From assembly GCA_947095535.1 (NCBI GenBank), contig OX352772.1, positions 186,018,035 to 186,082,034 on the forward strand: a stretch of DNA of 64,000 nt, read 5' to 3'. Origin of the DNA: Poecilobothrus nobilitatus (Eukaryota; Arthropoda; Insecta; Diptera; Dolichopodidae). Below are positions 47,548-58,797 of the stretch, piece by piece; positions within the stretch are counted from its first letter, which is position 1; each line of letters begins with the position of its first letter. A program made the translations under genes and the position numbers. Under the pieces are notes generated by a model. The model worked only from the letters and a program-made list of their open reading frames with translations. It was not told where the DNA came from and did no database searches.

Positions 47548-47639
47548 AAATTTAAAAGAGTAAAAAAAGGTAAAAATGTCTATTTTTTAAAATGACAGGA
47601 TAATTTGGACTACCAGTTATGGTAAAGTTGACTAAAAGT

Positions 47640-47992
47640 TTTTTCTTACAAAAAAATTTAGAAAACTTATGGAAAGAAAGAAAATTGATCATTATCACAC
47701 ATATTCTGAAATTAAAGCATCCATAGTAGAACGTTTTAATCGTACTATTTTAAAAAAATTCAATGGGGAAGCAGTTTAGTTTTCAGGGTAATTATAAATG
47801 GGTAGCTATTTTAGCAACATTAATTAAAAAAAATAATTCCACGTATCATCATGCCTTTAAACTTCATCCTAAAAAAGTTACAAAGAAAAACAAAACATTA
47901 CTATTAAAAACTGTATACAATTAGTTAAAAGTTTTTCATAAAGCAAAATATAAAAGGAAGAAGATTTTTGTTAATACTCTATATAAAATATT
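47640..47992 (+). pseudogene. Maverick/Polinton retroviral-type integrase, C-terminal half of catalytic core
   Basis: Frame with KIDHYHTYSEIKASIVERFN then RTILKKF (47,680-47,760), containing the glutamate of the DDE triad in VERFNRT. After a stop come NYKWVAILATLIKKNNSTYH and PKKVTKKNKTLLLKTVYN (47,790-47,920), typical of the integrase shared by Mavericks and related elements. The first two catalytic Asp blocks and the chromodomain are absent. It immediately precedes the inverted Maverick end C, the expected place for the integrase gene opposite PolB. Confidence 0.75.
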
Positions 47993-48844
47993 TTAATTTG
48001 TTTTAAAATACTGGAATAGTATACGGGAATAGTATTTATTGTATAGTACCTATTGTTTTAGTTATTTAAATAGTTTAAACGTTTGTAATTTTTTATGTTT
48101 AATTTCTAACACTTTTTTTGTTAAAAAACTCAAATGTTCAGAGCCTTTTTAATTGTTTTAAAAATATACGTTTATGTTCTTAATCATATTTAATTAAATA
48201 TCTTAAATTTTATTTTGGAAATTTACATTTACGTTGAAAATTATACAATAACTAAACTGAAACTGAATCAAGAAAACTCTATCAGCCGTTTAATTTTTTA
48301 GTATTTTTAATATATATAATTTTATTTTCTGTAAGTTTTTTATATATTATGTACATTGTACACACGAATGTTATACAATATACATATGACATGATACAAT
48401 ACAAACAATAAATACATTTTATTTCATATTAACTCTTTAAAACAGGTCATGTTAAATTTTTTTTCTTATGCTTAAAAATAATAATGTTGCGTAAATTCAA
48501 AATGCAGAAAAGAACTAAACACTATCTTTTTTTATTTTTTTTTTATTTATTAACTTAGAATCATATTCACATTACAAAAGAAATAATTCAATTAAGATCT
48601 AAACCGGAGCTGTTTGATCTAAAAAATGTTTTTTTTTTTAAAAAGAATAATAACTTCTGTCACAGCATTATAAATTTAATTAATATAACTAAAAACTATT
48701 TTATGAGTCAATAAAATGAAAAGTTCAATAAAATTAAAACAAATTCAATAAAATTAAAAATTTAAACTTATAACAACTTTAAATAATTAAAAAAAAAAAA
48801 AAATATTTTTTTAAGCATAATTACAATACATCATACATTATATA

Positions 48845-49731
48845 AGTTATGATAGTCCATTACATTAACCAATAAATAAAAATAAATTTATAATCATAAT
48901 AATAATAATACATTTTTAACTAGCAAAATGCTATTTCTTTAACAAACAATTAATTGTTAATATTATTTTTGAACTTGAAATAATTCCTTATTTAATAATT
49001 TTTACTTAATAGGCATTTAAATAAAATTGTAAACGAATGAGCAATTATTAAAGTAAAGAACCTTAATTTGTAAACAAAATAAATATTTTTAACCAAATAA
49101 AAAATTGTCATAAATTGAAATTCGAATACTTTGTTATTAAATAACTTTTAAACGAAAAGAAACAACAACAAAATTACATTTTAAAAAAAAAATTACTTTC
49201 TTATTAAAAAAAAAGAAAAAAGGTTCTTACTAAATTATTATTTCTTTATTATTGTTCTAAAAATAAAATACTGGTCTTATTACTTAATAAGAATTACACT
49301 TAAAAAATTTGTACTTTGTTTTGCTCAATAAGCGAAAATTATTATTTGTGAACTAAAAATAAATATTGGAAAATCCACTTATAGTAAGTTCCGCTTATTG
49401 ACCAATATGATACTAAAACCACCAACAATGTAATGAGAACAGATATTTTGTAATGGAAAAAATTATTTTAATGAATTTTTACCAAATGTAGATCAATAAA
49501 TTATATTAAGTGTTTATAAAGAAATTTTGTAATCTTTTCATGTAAACCAATAAATTAAATTTAGTATTTTAAAATAAGCAAAAATTTGTAAAAAAATTTT
49601 GTAACTTTTTACTATAAATATGTTAAGCATTACTAGAAGAAATCATTATTAATTTTACAATAAACCAAGAAGAACATCTTCTTGAAAAAAAATTTTATTG
49701 TTTTATTTAAATTTACAAAAGTAAATTAACT
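48845..49731 (+). repeat. Errantivirus 5' LTR
   Basis: 887 bp, starts AGTTATGATAG and ends AAATTAACT, preceded by TATA. The 5-bp inverted AGTTA/TAACT termini are the errantivirus type rather than TG/CA. Confidence 0.93.
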
Positions 49732-49749
49732 GGCGCCCCAGCAGGGACC
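49731..49749 (+). promoter_or_regulatory. Primer-binding site, tRNA-Lys-like
   Basis: TGGCGCCCCAGCAGGGACC starts at the last base of the LTR. It fits the 3' end of a tRNA-Lys (TGGCGCCC then AACAGGGAC-type) with two mismatches in the middle. Confidence 0.75.
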
Positions 49750-51644
49750 GTCAGTCGAAAATAGAATCTTCGGTTTTAACTCAATTTAAAATATTTTATT
49801 TTACTGTGATCAAGCCTATTTTCTTCGCCACCTAGAGTGAGGCTGCTCTAGGCACAGTAAATATAAAAGAAGTTAATACAACAAACCTTTTTGTTTTAAT
49901 TAATATAAAAAAAAAAAATAATAAAAAGTGAAATAAAAATTCTTTGATCACTAAAATTAAATTGATTAGTGATTAAAGAAGAAGAATCAGTGACCAAAAA
50001 ATTAACTATTAAAAAATCAAATAAAGTATTTTAAATAATTAAAATTTTTTTTTTTAAAAAAAACAGTAACTGAGAATCAGTTATAGAAGTTTTTTTTAAT
50101 AATAAAAATTAAAAATATTAAATAATTTTGGAAACAAAAAAAACTTATAATTTAAAAGACAATAAAAAAAAAAAATAATAATAAAGAATATAGTTATAAA
50201 CCACAAAGAAGGTTCTTTAACGACGTGCATCGAGACTGGTCAACCCATTTTTGGAAAAAAAGAAAAAAACGAGGCCCCCGAGTAGTACCAACTAAAAGGA
50301 GTTCCAGTGTTAATCTCATCAAAGGCATTAGGAACAGCCGCTTTCCTTGTTGACCAGAGAGACTGCAACGGTTCCACCATGCAAAAGGTTTTAAGTAAAA
50401 TAATTTATATGTAAGTGTTTTTAATTTTTTTTATACAAATTATTAAAGATAGCATAAAATTTCAAAAAATATATTAAAAGTAAAAAACAAAAAAAAAGAA
50501 TAATAAATATAAATTTTTGTAATGACCGAAATAGTATCAGATAATTCTGATACTGAGGATTTTACTGCCCATTACAAACAATTAATAGGGCAAATCCAAA
50601 AAGAAAAAAAAGAAATATTAAAAGAAAAAAAAAATTAAAAATTCGAATAAAAAAATTAAAATTATAGAATTATTAAATCACTCTTATTACTAAATTAAAA
50701 AAAAAAAAGGCCAAAGAAAAGTAAAATTAAAAATTAAAAGAAAGAAAGAAAATAAAAGAGGTAAAATTTAAAACGAACAAAATTATAATAAATTTTTAAA
50801 GGAACAAGATTTTTTCTTAGAGTTTCCGTCAATAAGTATCCGCATCTGTACGGAGAAAAGGAAAACGCTAATTAAAAATATCGTAAAATTAAAAGGCCAA
50901 TTAGAGATAAAAAGTTTTCGCGAAATCCATCCGCATTTGTACGGAAAAAAAAGGAGAATACTAAAAAATTTTTATCCATAAAAAGCGCTATATAAAATTT
51001 TTTTTTGAAAAAGGATCCGTAGTAATTAGTTCTATCTGTAGTTCTATTAAAACATAGTTTAACTAATTGATTAAAATAATTTAATAGGCCACTTAAGGCA
51101 TATAGAGTATTCATATTAATAAAATTAGACTTTTTATAAATCTTATATTTTTTATCTCATAAGTAAATTTAAAAATTGAAATTTAATAATTAAATATCAA
51201 TAATCAATAATTTAATTCAATTATAATAATATTATTTTATAAGTCTTTATAAGGTTATTTTGTAGAATGTTTATAAAAATAATCTGTTTTAGTACAATTT
51301 GGTGAAAAAAAAAAAAGGAAAAAACTTTGGCCAGAGAAAAGAAAAAGAATAAACAATATAATAAAAAGAAAGAAAAAATACATATTTTTTTTTTTTTTAC
51401 AATACGAATATTTTTTATAAAATTTCTATTAACTTTTTACTTATTGACAATTATTTTTATTCCAATAATATAAAATTTTATTGTTTTATCACATAAACTT
51501 TGTTTTTATCAAATTAATAGTGACAATTTAAATTTTTTGTCTAAGAGACCTATCTCTTAGTATCCTGTTGGTTTTTAGCTCTTTTCTTTTATCAAATAAA
51601 ATATTAAAAAAACCCCATTTGTATTAATAAAAAAATATATAAAA
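49750..51644 (+). promoter_or_regulatory. Long errantivirus leader
   Basis: About 1.9 kb of A-rich leader between the primer-binding site and gag. It contains a less biased block at 50,215-50,390, a 38-codon ORF at 50,522, and two copies of tccgcatYtgtacgga (about 50,839 and 50,928). The leader of gypsy holds an insulator made of repeated protein-binding sites; here only the two-copy motif is seen and no known insulator motif is recognised. Open frames on the minus strand here are incidental. Confidence 0.6.
50522..50638 (+). CDS. Short leader ORF, 38 codons
   Basis: ATG at 50,522; MTEIVSDNSDTEDFTAHYKQ followed by a Lys/Glu-rich helix-like end, stop at 50,636-50,638. It lies in the leader about 1.0 kb upstream of gag. 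Acidic head and basic tail give it a protein-like look, but its length is compatible with chance. It may be an upstream ORF or the decayed start of another gene. Confidence 0.3.
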   Translation: MTEIVSDNSDTEDFTAHYKQLIGQIQKEKKEILKEKKN

Positions 51645-52128
51645 ATGTCAAGACCTATACCTTTTGGCAGGCAAGAACTAATTGCCTCTACTCCCGAAAA
51701 TGAAGACCCAAATTTAAGTCCAATTGAAGAAGAAGGGGAAAATGATCAAGGGAAACTTCCAAATTTAAGAGAAACTATCAAACAAATAGTGCAACACGAA
51801 ACGCAAAAAGCATTAGGAATCAATGATTTCCAAGAAGAAGAAGAGGAATTGGAAATAGATTTTGGCGATGACTGGCGATGACTATAATTTAGAGGGAATG
51901 AATAAGATTCCAGATGTAGTTAAAAGTTTGCGACAATTTTCAGGTGAACCTGGCGAATACGGGTCATGGAAGAAGAATGTGGAAAGGATATTGAGAATTT
52001 TTAACCATTTGAGAAATACTCCCAAATACTATGGAATTCTGATCGCGGTACGTAATAAAATTACGGGAGAAACTGATAACGCCCTAGAATCTTACAGTAC
52101 ACCATTATGCTGGGAAAGAATTGTTGAT
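51645..52128 (+). pseudogene. Errantivirus gag, N-terminal part, frameshifted and 3' deleted
   Basis: Starts MSRPIPFGRQELIASTPENE with an acidic linker, then in another frame the conserved gag block with IPDVVKSLRQFSGEPGEYGS and TPKYYGILIAVRNKI. The frame changes at a 10-bp tandem duplication (GGCGATGACT at 51,864-51,873 and 51,874-51,883), which ends the first frame at a stop soon after. Gag would form the capsid shell. Only about 155 codons of a protein of some 400 or more remain. Coding breaks off near 52,120-52,130, where env sequence begins. Confidence 0.8.
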
Positions 52129-52393
52129 CAACAACACTAAAGAAATTAATTTATTAAAAGAAAAAACATTTACTGATCAAGTTTTGAGTGTCATTGGAAT
52201 AGGACCAACAATGCTAATTACCTTATTATTAATAACAACAATTATCATACTAACTTTAAGGAAAAAAAATAATAAAGTAACCATCAATAACAAACATGGC
52301 GTAAACACCGCATCCGAAGAAACGATAAAAGAATTACAAGATCATACTCACATATCAATAGTCAAAAAAACCAAAACACAACATGAAAATTAA
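52129..52393 (+). pseudogene. Errantivirus env, membrane-anchor end only
   Basis: The last ~85 codons: a short polar stretch, a hydrophobic membrane segment of about 20 residues (centre near 52,225), then a basic and hydrophilic tail ending at the stop 52,391-52,393. The receptor-binding, cleavage and fusion parts are all deleted. It is in a different frame from the gag remnant, so no fusion protein is expected. Confidence 0.65.
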
Positions 52394-52523
52394 AAGCAAT
52401 CATCATCTCCAATTTCGTTTACAACAAAAATTAAGCAAAATAAACAGCCAATCGCTCCTAAAAGAAATTCATTCAAAACATAATTTTTTTAAAAATGCAG
52501 TCAAATGAGGACATTTGATATTT

Positions 52524-52534
52524 AAGCGGGGAAG
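52524..52534 (+). promoter_or_regulatory. Polypurine tract
   Basis: AAGCGGGGAAG directly abuts the 3' LTR start, the usual plus-strand priming site. Confidence 0.8.
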
Positions 52535-53421
52535 AGTTATGATAGTCCATTACATTAACCAATAAATAAAAATAAATTTATAATCATAATAATAATAATA
52601 AATTTTTAACTAGCAAAATGCTATTTCTTTAACAAACAATTAATTGTTAATATTATTTTTGAACTTGAAATAATTCCTTATTTAATAATTTTTGCTTAAT
52701 AGGCATTTAAATAAAATTGTAAACGAATGAGTAATTATTAAAGTAAAGAACCTTAATTTATAAACAAAATAAATATTTTTAACCAAATAAAAAATTGTCA
52801 TAAATTGAAATTCGAATACTTTGTTATTAAATAACTTTTAAACGAAAAGAAACAACAAAAAAATTACATTTTAAAAAAAAATTACTTTCTTATTAAAAAA
52901 AAAGAAAAAAGGTTCTTACTAAATTATTATTTCTTTATTATTGTTCTAAAAATAAAATACTGGTCTTATTACTTAATAAGAATTACACTTAAAAAATTTG
53001 TACTTTGTTTTGCTCAATAAGCGAAAATTATTATTTGTGAACTAAAAATAAATATTGGAAAATCCACTTATAGTAAGTTCCGCTTATTGACCAATATGAT
53101 ACTAAAACCACCAACAATGTAATGAGAACAGATATTTTGTAATGGAAAAAATTATTTTAATGAATTTTTACCAAATGTAGATCAATAAATTATATTAAGT
53201 GTTTATAAAGAAATTTTGTAATCTTTTCATGTAAACCAATAAATTAAATTTAGTATTTTAAAATAAGCAAAAATTTGTAAAAAAATTTTGTAACTTTTTA
53301 CTATAAATATGTTAAACATTACTAGAAGAAATCATTATTAATTTTACAATAAACCAAGAAGAAAATCCTTCTTGAAAAAAAATTTTATTGTTTTATTTAA
53401 ATTTACAAAAGTAAATTAACT
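52535..53421 (+). repeat. Errantivirus 3' LTR
   Basis: 887 bp, same termini as the 5' LTR and followed by TATA. Differences from the 5' LTR are single substitutions and 1-bp changes in A/T runs (for example acatttttaac versus aaatttttaac; gagcaatt versus gagtaatt). Confidence 0.93.
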
Positions 53422-54412
53422 TATATGAGAAAAATAATACTAAAAGAATAAAAATTGTGTATAAAATATTTAAAGAAATATGTGTGTAAGAAATATTTAA
53501 AAAATGTTGATAATCTTATTTTTTATTTACTTTATTTTTAAGACTGAAGTAAAATATACTTTTTTGTTTCTTGTTTAAACAAACCCAGCTCCTCTATGTT
53601 TTTCAGTTCAACTGGTAACTCATTATAAATTTTAAGACAATTGTAAAGGCAGAATTTTATTTTACAGTAAGTACAGTTTCTAGTTTTTATTATTGTATTT
53701 TAATTAAAAGAGTTCGGTAAAACACCCCTCGATCTAACACAATTTACAACCACGAACCGTTCGTTATTAATTACTTACTCACTACTTACTAGTTTCAATA
53801 CTTTGAATTAACATAAACAAAATATACGATTAATTAAAAATTTGCGGTTATATTTTTCACGAGAATCACAACAATACACAATAATATAGAATTACAAACT
53901 CATTAGTCATTTCATTACTATATATGCATTTTAACGGATTTGATTAATTTATAAATTTTATATTATTTTATTTTATTTACGATTATCTATGATAAATTGA
54001 CTTATGAAAAAGTCGTTAAAAATATTTATTATTGCACTAGAAATTGAATATGTACCTTCTTTTAATCGTACTAGTATTTGCCCGCTGCTCGAAAATTGAG
54101 CAAATCTAGATTAAAATACATCTACATAGTGTACATCTTGTCCCAGTTTGTGATGTGTAAGCGAGGATTCGTTCTGTTTCAGGGATGGATTGCGTCTTAC
54201 AGCCGTACTACCAATTTAGCAAACCGCAAATTATTATTAACAAAACGTTAAACTAAATAAGTACTTTAAAGAAAATTATGTCAAGAACTATGTAAAGTAA
54301 TGTAAAGAACTTTTAAATTATTAAAAACAAATCCTTAAAATTGGACTACTTATTATGCCAAGTATACGTATATTAATACATATAAAACATTTTATAATTA
54401 CAATTACTTTTT

Positions 54413-55925
54413 ATACCCGTACGATAGGATCGGGTATAATAAAATTACTCCTCCGTTTGTAACACCTCGAAATAAGCGAGCTAGATATACCTTCAAAGGT
54501 ATTGATCGGATCAGAAAAAAATTCTAAGACTTTTGAGCCATGTCCATCCGTCCGTCCGTCCGTCAGCACGCTAACTCAAAAACTAAGAAAGCTAGAATCT
54601 TGAAATTTACAGAAAATATTCTGGGAGTAATTTGTAGGTTCCCTATTTTTTTTGGTTGAGTTTGGACCAAAACTTAGGGTAGCTCTCGAACACTTAACTT
54701 TTAGATCCCGAAATTTTTTTTGAAATAGAGCTATGAAATTTTAACTGCTGATAGATCTCACAAAAATATTAATTTTATTTTTTATAACTTTTTTTTGTAG
54801 CCCCACCCGTTACGGAGCTACAGCTCCCCAAATGTTCAAAAAAGCTCTATATTTAAATTGTTATAGCACAAGTTGTATAAGATATATCTTCATTTTGAAA
54901 ACGCCAAACGATTACTACTTTCATTAGCTTTAAAAGTATATATACAATAAATATATATTTGTGGCATACTGTGTCTTAATTTACCGTTATGCGAAACTCA
55001 AATTTTGCAAAATCTTTTAACCCTTCTATCTTCTAAACGGTTAAAGTTGGAAACTTGAAATTTTGGCAGAAGTTAGATCTTTGAAAATAAGTATGAGTTA
55101 TTTCAGAAATTTTTTTTGTATCACCAACCCCCACCTCCCTCCCCCGTTTAGGAGCACCCCCCGTGTAAGGGGTCAAAAACTGAAAATTTCCTATCTGTTA
55201 ACAACTTTTTTGAATAATATAGGGTTACTTTATAATTGACGAAAGTGTTACTTGATTTTTTCAAATTTTCTAACAAATTTCTTTAACGAATTTTTTCCAT
55301 TTTGTTTTACTCGATAATTTGAAATTGTTGAGGATATAATGCGTAGTACAAAAAAATGTAAATAAATAAACAACATAACGGTTGCTTGAAGAATTTTTAT
55401 TTATATGATATTGGTATATATACATACTTATATAATATCATGTTTATTTACATATCGTATATGTCACTAGTGAATGAATGATAAGAGTATAGATGTATAT
55501 TATATAGCACCGTATTTACATACATATATGTATTGTATTGTACTTATAAGAAATTATTCTGTCAATGGAATATTTAAATATAATATAATCTAATATTTAA
55601 AATTATATTTACTATTTTGTACTAAGTAAATTTAATATACATTTACCGCTTAGTATTAAATGGTACAATAGAATATTTGAAAAAGTTTTGGATTGATAAT
55701 CGTTATGTGAAAGGTTAGAATCTGCTTTTGAAGAATGTATAAACATATAGTTTGAATATATGTACAACCCATAATTCTAGAAATTATAAAATTCACCCAA
55801 ATTATTTTAAAATACTAAAATATTAAAAAAGTAATATTGTAAGCAAAGTGACAGGCTGTGAACATACTAACGGTTTGTACGGGTATCTAAGAGTTGACAA
55901 AGGCATCTGTATTCTTCCTCGTTTT
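54413..55925 (+). mobile_element. DINE-1/Helentron-like element, family Y, copy 2 (1,513 bp)
   Basis: Nearly identical to 33,048-34,540 from ATACCCGTACG to CCTCGTTTT, with a few indels, including a segment (about 54,925-55,030) present here and absent in copy 1, and a 50-bp-scale duplication/deletion near 34,205. The hairpin near the 3' end is weakened here (ggcatct instead of ggcaact). Confidence 0.75.
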
Positions 55926-58530
55926 AATTATATATTATTTTAAAATTTTCATGTAGACAACTTACGGCGCACGCTTTTATATGCACAGTAAGATGGCGCA
56001 GTAAAAAGCCAGAGAGTTCCAGTACGGAAAATATAATTATTTTTTTTAGCATTAAAAAAAACGTATTAAAATTTTTTGAAATCATAAATTCATATTTATA
56101 TATTATTCATTCTCATAAATAAATTTATTATAAAATCAACTCAAAAATTTATTATTATTTTAAATTATTTTAATATATAGGCATTTACATATTAGTTCTT
56201 AACTGAAACTCATAAATTTTACATTTTATATAAGACCTATTATTGTAAAAATGTTTCAATTCTAAAACTTTCAAATGTGCACCCCATACATTGCAAAAAT
56301 TTATCTATTATTCAGTAAATACGATATGTATGTATATGTACTTATTCTTTAACATTTTTAAAATTCACACTCGATTCAGTCAAAAAGAAATCGATTTTAT
56401 GATACTTACTAAATTGTAATAGTAACCTTTTTCAACATCTTTGAATATTTTAAATTCCAAATTTTTCAAATGAGAGAAGCTGTTGAACAATTTAAAAAAA
56501 ATTCATCACTGGACTGTCACTGACCACAATTCAATATACAACATACATAAGCAAAAACCAAAAACCAAAAAAAAGTAATCATTTACATTTAATTTAAGGA
56601 ACAAACATTTTTTACTGTCTCTTAAATTTTCATATTGTTATTGTTAATATTGCTATGTCTCACGTCATGTCTGTTATCTGGTTGTACTCTGTAAATTAGT
56701 ACTTGGTTAGTACTGTACTGTGCCACTCTTTTAATGACAAAATAATATAGATAATACTTACCACAAATCATACTAATGGGCCTTGGCCATAAATGCATAA
56801 CTGCATAAAATACTACATATATTAAAATTTGAACTTTTTAAAATAGAAAAATACATAATATTTAAATTTTTTTAAATATATGTACATACATAATAATATA
56901 TTAATATACATTTCATTCTCTTAAATATTTCTTAACATAAAATATTAATTAGTTTAGTACTAAAATTGTAAGTTCTAAATTCTACTCTCATGTTATTGAT
57001 ATTATTCCTGTACGCTAAAATTTTTATTGTTGTTTTTATAAAATACATATGTACGTATATGTACTATCCTACTACAGCTATCCTACTACACAATTATTTT
57101 TTTTTAACTTAAAAATTTCTATTTATTAATAGAACCGTATTAGTTTTAAACGTAAATATAATATGCATGCATATATAAACAAACATTCATTCACATTTAA
57201 TAAAAACGTTTCAAATTTATTGTTGTTGATTTAAGCATGAAATTTAAGTTTAAGCCGAAAGCGCATACTTACATAATATGTATGTATGAATATTATGAGA
57301 TGACGTTATGTAATCATGTTGTAACCATGTGTGGTTACATACATACATTCGATGATTCGACGTATTAAGAAGTAGAAAAAAAGTTTTTTTTTTATTCTTA
57401 TTATACATGCATACATACGTCTTTACATATTGTAAATCAAAATAGAATCCATTTTTTTTTTAAATTTTATTTTCTGATTTTTTTTTTTTAATTATATTGT
57501 CAAATTTATGAATGGGTACGGACATGCCTCTGAGTAAACGTTTTAGTTTAAATAAAATCACATCCATACTTACATATGTAATGTATGTACATATATGGAT
57601 TTGGTGGTTAAAAACAATAGACACTGTATCTATAGGTACAAAAAATTAAATTCGTAAATCGTAATTTTGATTTAAAACACTCCAAAAAATGTATGCTATC
57701 AAATTTACAAAATATAAAACATACCAACATAAAAATATATGTATTATATAAAGAGCTTCTGAAACTTTTCATTTACGTAATTATCAAAAACAAAACATAA
57801 AATTCCAATAAAAAAAACAAAAATTGAAATTTATTGCAAATTTAATCTAAGTACCTAATAATTTATATACTACTTATACATATATTTTGTCTGACAATTA
57901 AACTAAATTTAACTAATATCTATAATAATTTTATTTTAACTATTATTAATTTAGATTATTATAATAACAATATAATTTCTAACTTAAAATTTTTTTTATC
58001 AGTGTACTAAAAAAAACTGCTACCCATTTCATACAAAACTTCCAAACAAAATTTAAAAAAAAAAAATTAAAATATATTAATAATATCCACCAATCCAACC
58101 CAATTTAAAAATTTTTACACCCTCATATCATATTCATATTCTATATAACTCAGTGTAAATAGATAATACTAATCATAGATATGCGAGAGGCAAACACAAA
58201 TGCATATTTACATTCTGAAGTATAAATAAGTACCTACCTCAAAAAATATTATTACGATTTATGAACTAATAAAAAGCAAGTACTAAAAAAAAAGAAGAAA
58301 AAGAAAAGAATCAATATGTAAATACATAGAAAGTCGTGTAAAAAAATGCATATGTGCCAAGAAGTTTTGATAAGCTGTATTTCGTAAACTACCACCCCGA
58401 TCGAAAAGGTAAAAACATTTTGTTTTTCCTCTCCTCATTCTTTCTAATGATGCATAAACCATGTAAATCGGCCCAGTAGTTTTCTATGAAAAGGGACCCA
58501 AAAAACAATGCTGGCGTATTTATATAATGA
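55926..58530. other. AT-rich body of the Helitron candidate
   Basis: About 2.6 kb without a coding frame of note. Microsatellites of the catatgtacatac type occur near 57,040 and 57,570. A C-richer patch at 58,380-58,500 (accaccccgatcgaaaaggt, gtaaatcggcccagtag) lies close to the element's 5' end. Confidence 0.45.
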
Positions 58531-58797
58531 TTAAACATATTAATGTTATGATCACTACGTAAAATTTACCTATGAAAAGTAACTTTTTTTATATGTATAT
58601 ACGAATGTATGTGATACAATACATAGTAAGATACCAACAATAAATATATATTTCATATAATATTGGAAAATAAATATTTATTATTAAATTTAATTATTAA
58701 ATATTCAAGAAAATAATTAACTATTCATTTATATTCAACCAGCTTTCAATGAAGTCCATAAAACTTTCAATGAGTTAAAAAAAGCTTTCATTTTTAA

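Larger units (their letters stand above)
48845..53421 (+). mobile_element. Internally deleted errantivirus (gypsy-group LTR retroelement), 4,577 bp
   Basis: Two 887-bp LTRs (AGTTA...TAACT), a tRNA-Lys-like primer-binding site, a long leader, the 5' part of gag, the extreme 3' end of env, and a purine-rich tract. A 4-bp TATA duplication lies at 48,841-48,844 and 53,422-53,425. Copy A near 23,440 shows the uninterrupted target. Most of gag, all of pol and nearly all of env are deleted, so it could only move with proteins supplied elsewhere. The LTRs differ at roughly eight to ten sites, i.e. about 99% identical, indicating a recent insertion. Confidence 0.93.
48527..53655 (-). mobile_element. 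5'-truncated LINE inside Maverick end C
   Basis: Same element and same junctions as 18,325-23,754 in copy A: RT tail FCLYNCLKIYNELPVELK on the minus strand (53,655-53,590) and poly(T) at 48,527-48,550 representing its poly(A). It is interrupted by the errantivirus but retains the empty sites for the pogo element (near 53,545) and for the 1.2-kb insertion. Confidence 0.65.
54071..58530 (-). mobile_element. Helitron candidate, non-coding, 4,460 bp including a nested DINE-Y
   Basis: Defined as extra DNA in Maverick copy C relative to A. On the minus strand it starts TCATTATATAAATACG (58,530) and ends GGGCAAATACTAG (54,071), inserted between A and T. A short perfect hairpin TGCTC-aattttc-GAGCA (54,086-54,102) lies 11 nt before the terminal CTAG. 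TC start, CTAG end, hairpin 10-12 nt from the end and A/T target without duplication are the canonical Helitron signature. No Rep or helicase is encoded. The stem is only 5 bp. Confidence 0.6.
48005..58797 (-). mobile_element. Maverick/Polinton terminal region, inverted copy C (with nested insertions)
   Basis: Reverse complement of copy A: 48,005-48,526 matches 24,565 back to 23,755, 53,656-54,070 matches 18,324 back to about 17,835, and 58,531-58,797 matches 17,830 back to about 17,570. The outermost ~280 bp, including the terminal AG, are missing. Nested: LINE (48,527-53,655) containing the errantivirus, and a Helitron candidate (54,071-58,530) containing DINE-Y. Together with a left copy it would form the long terminal inverted repeat pair of one Maverick. 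Confidence 0.7.

Noticed and set aside
49750..51644. Minus-strand frame at 50,872-51,114 as a gene
   Set aside because: Lies antisense in the errantivirus leader, with phenylalanine/tyrosine-rich low-complexity composition.
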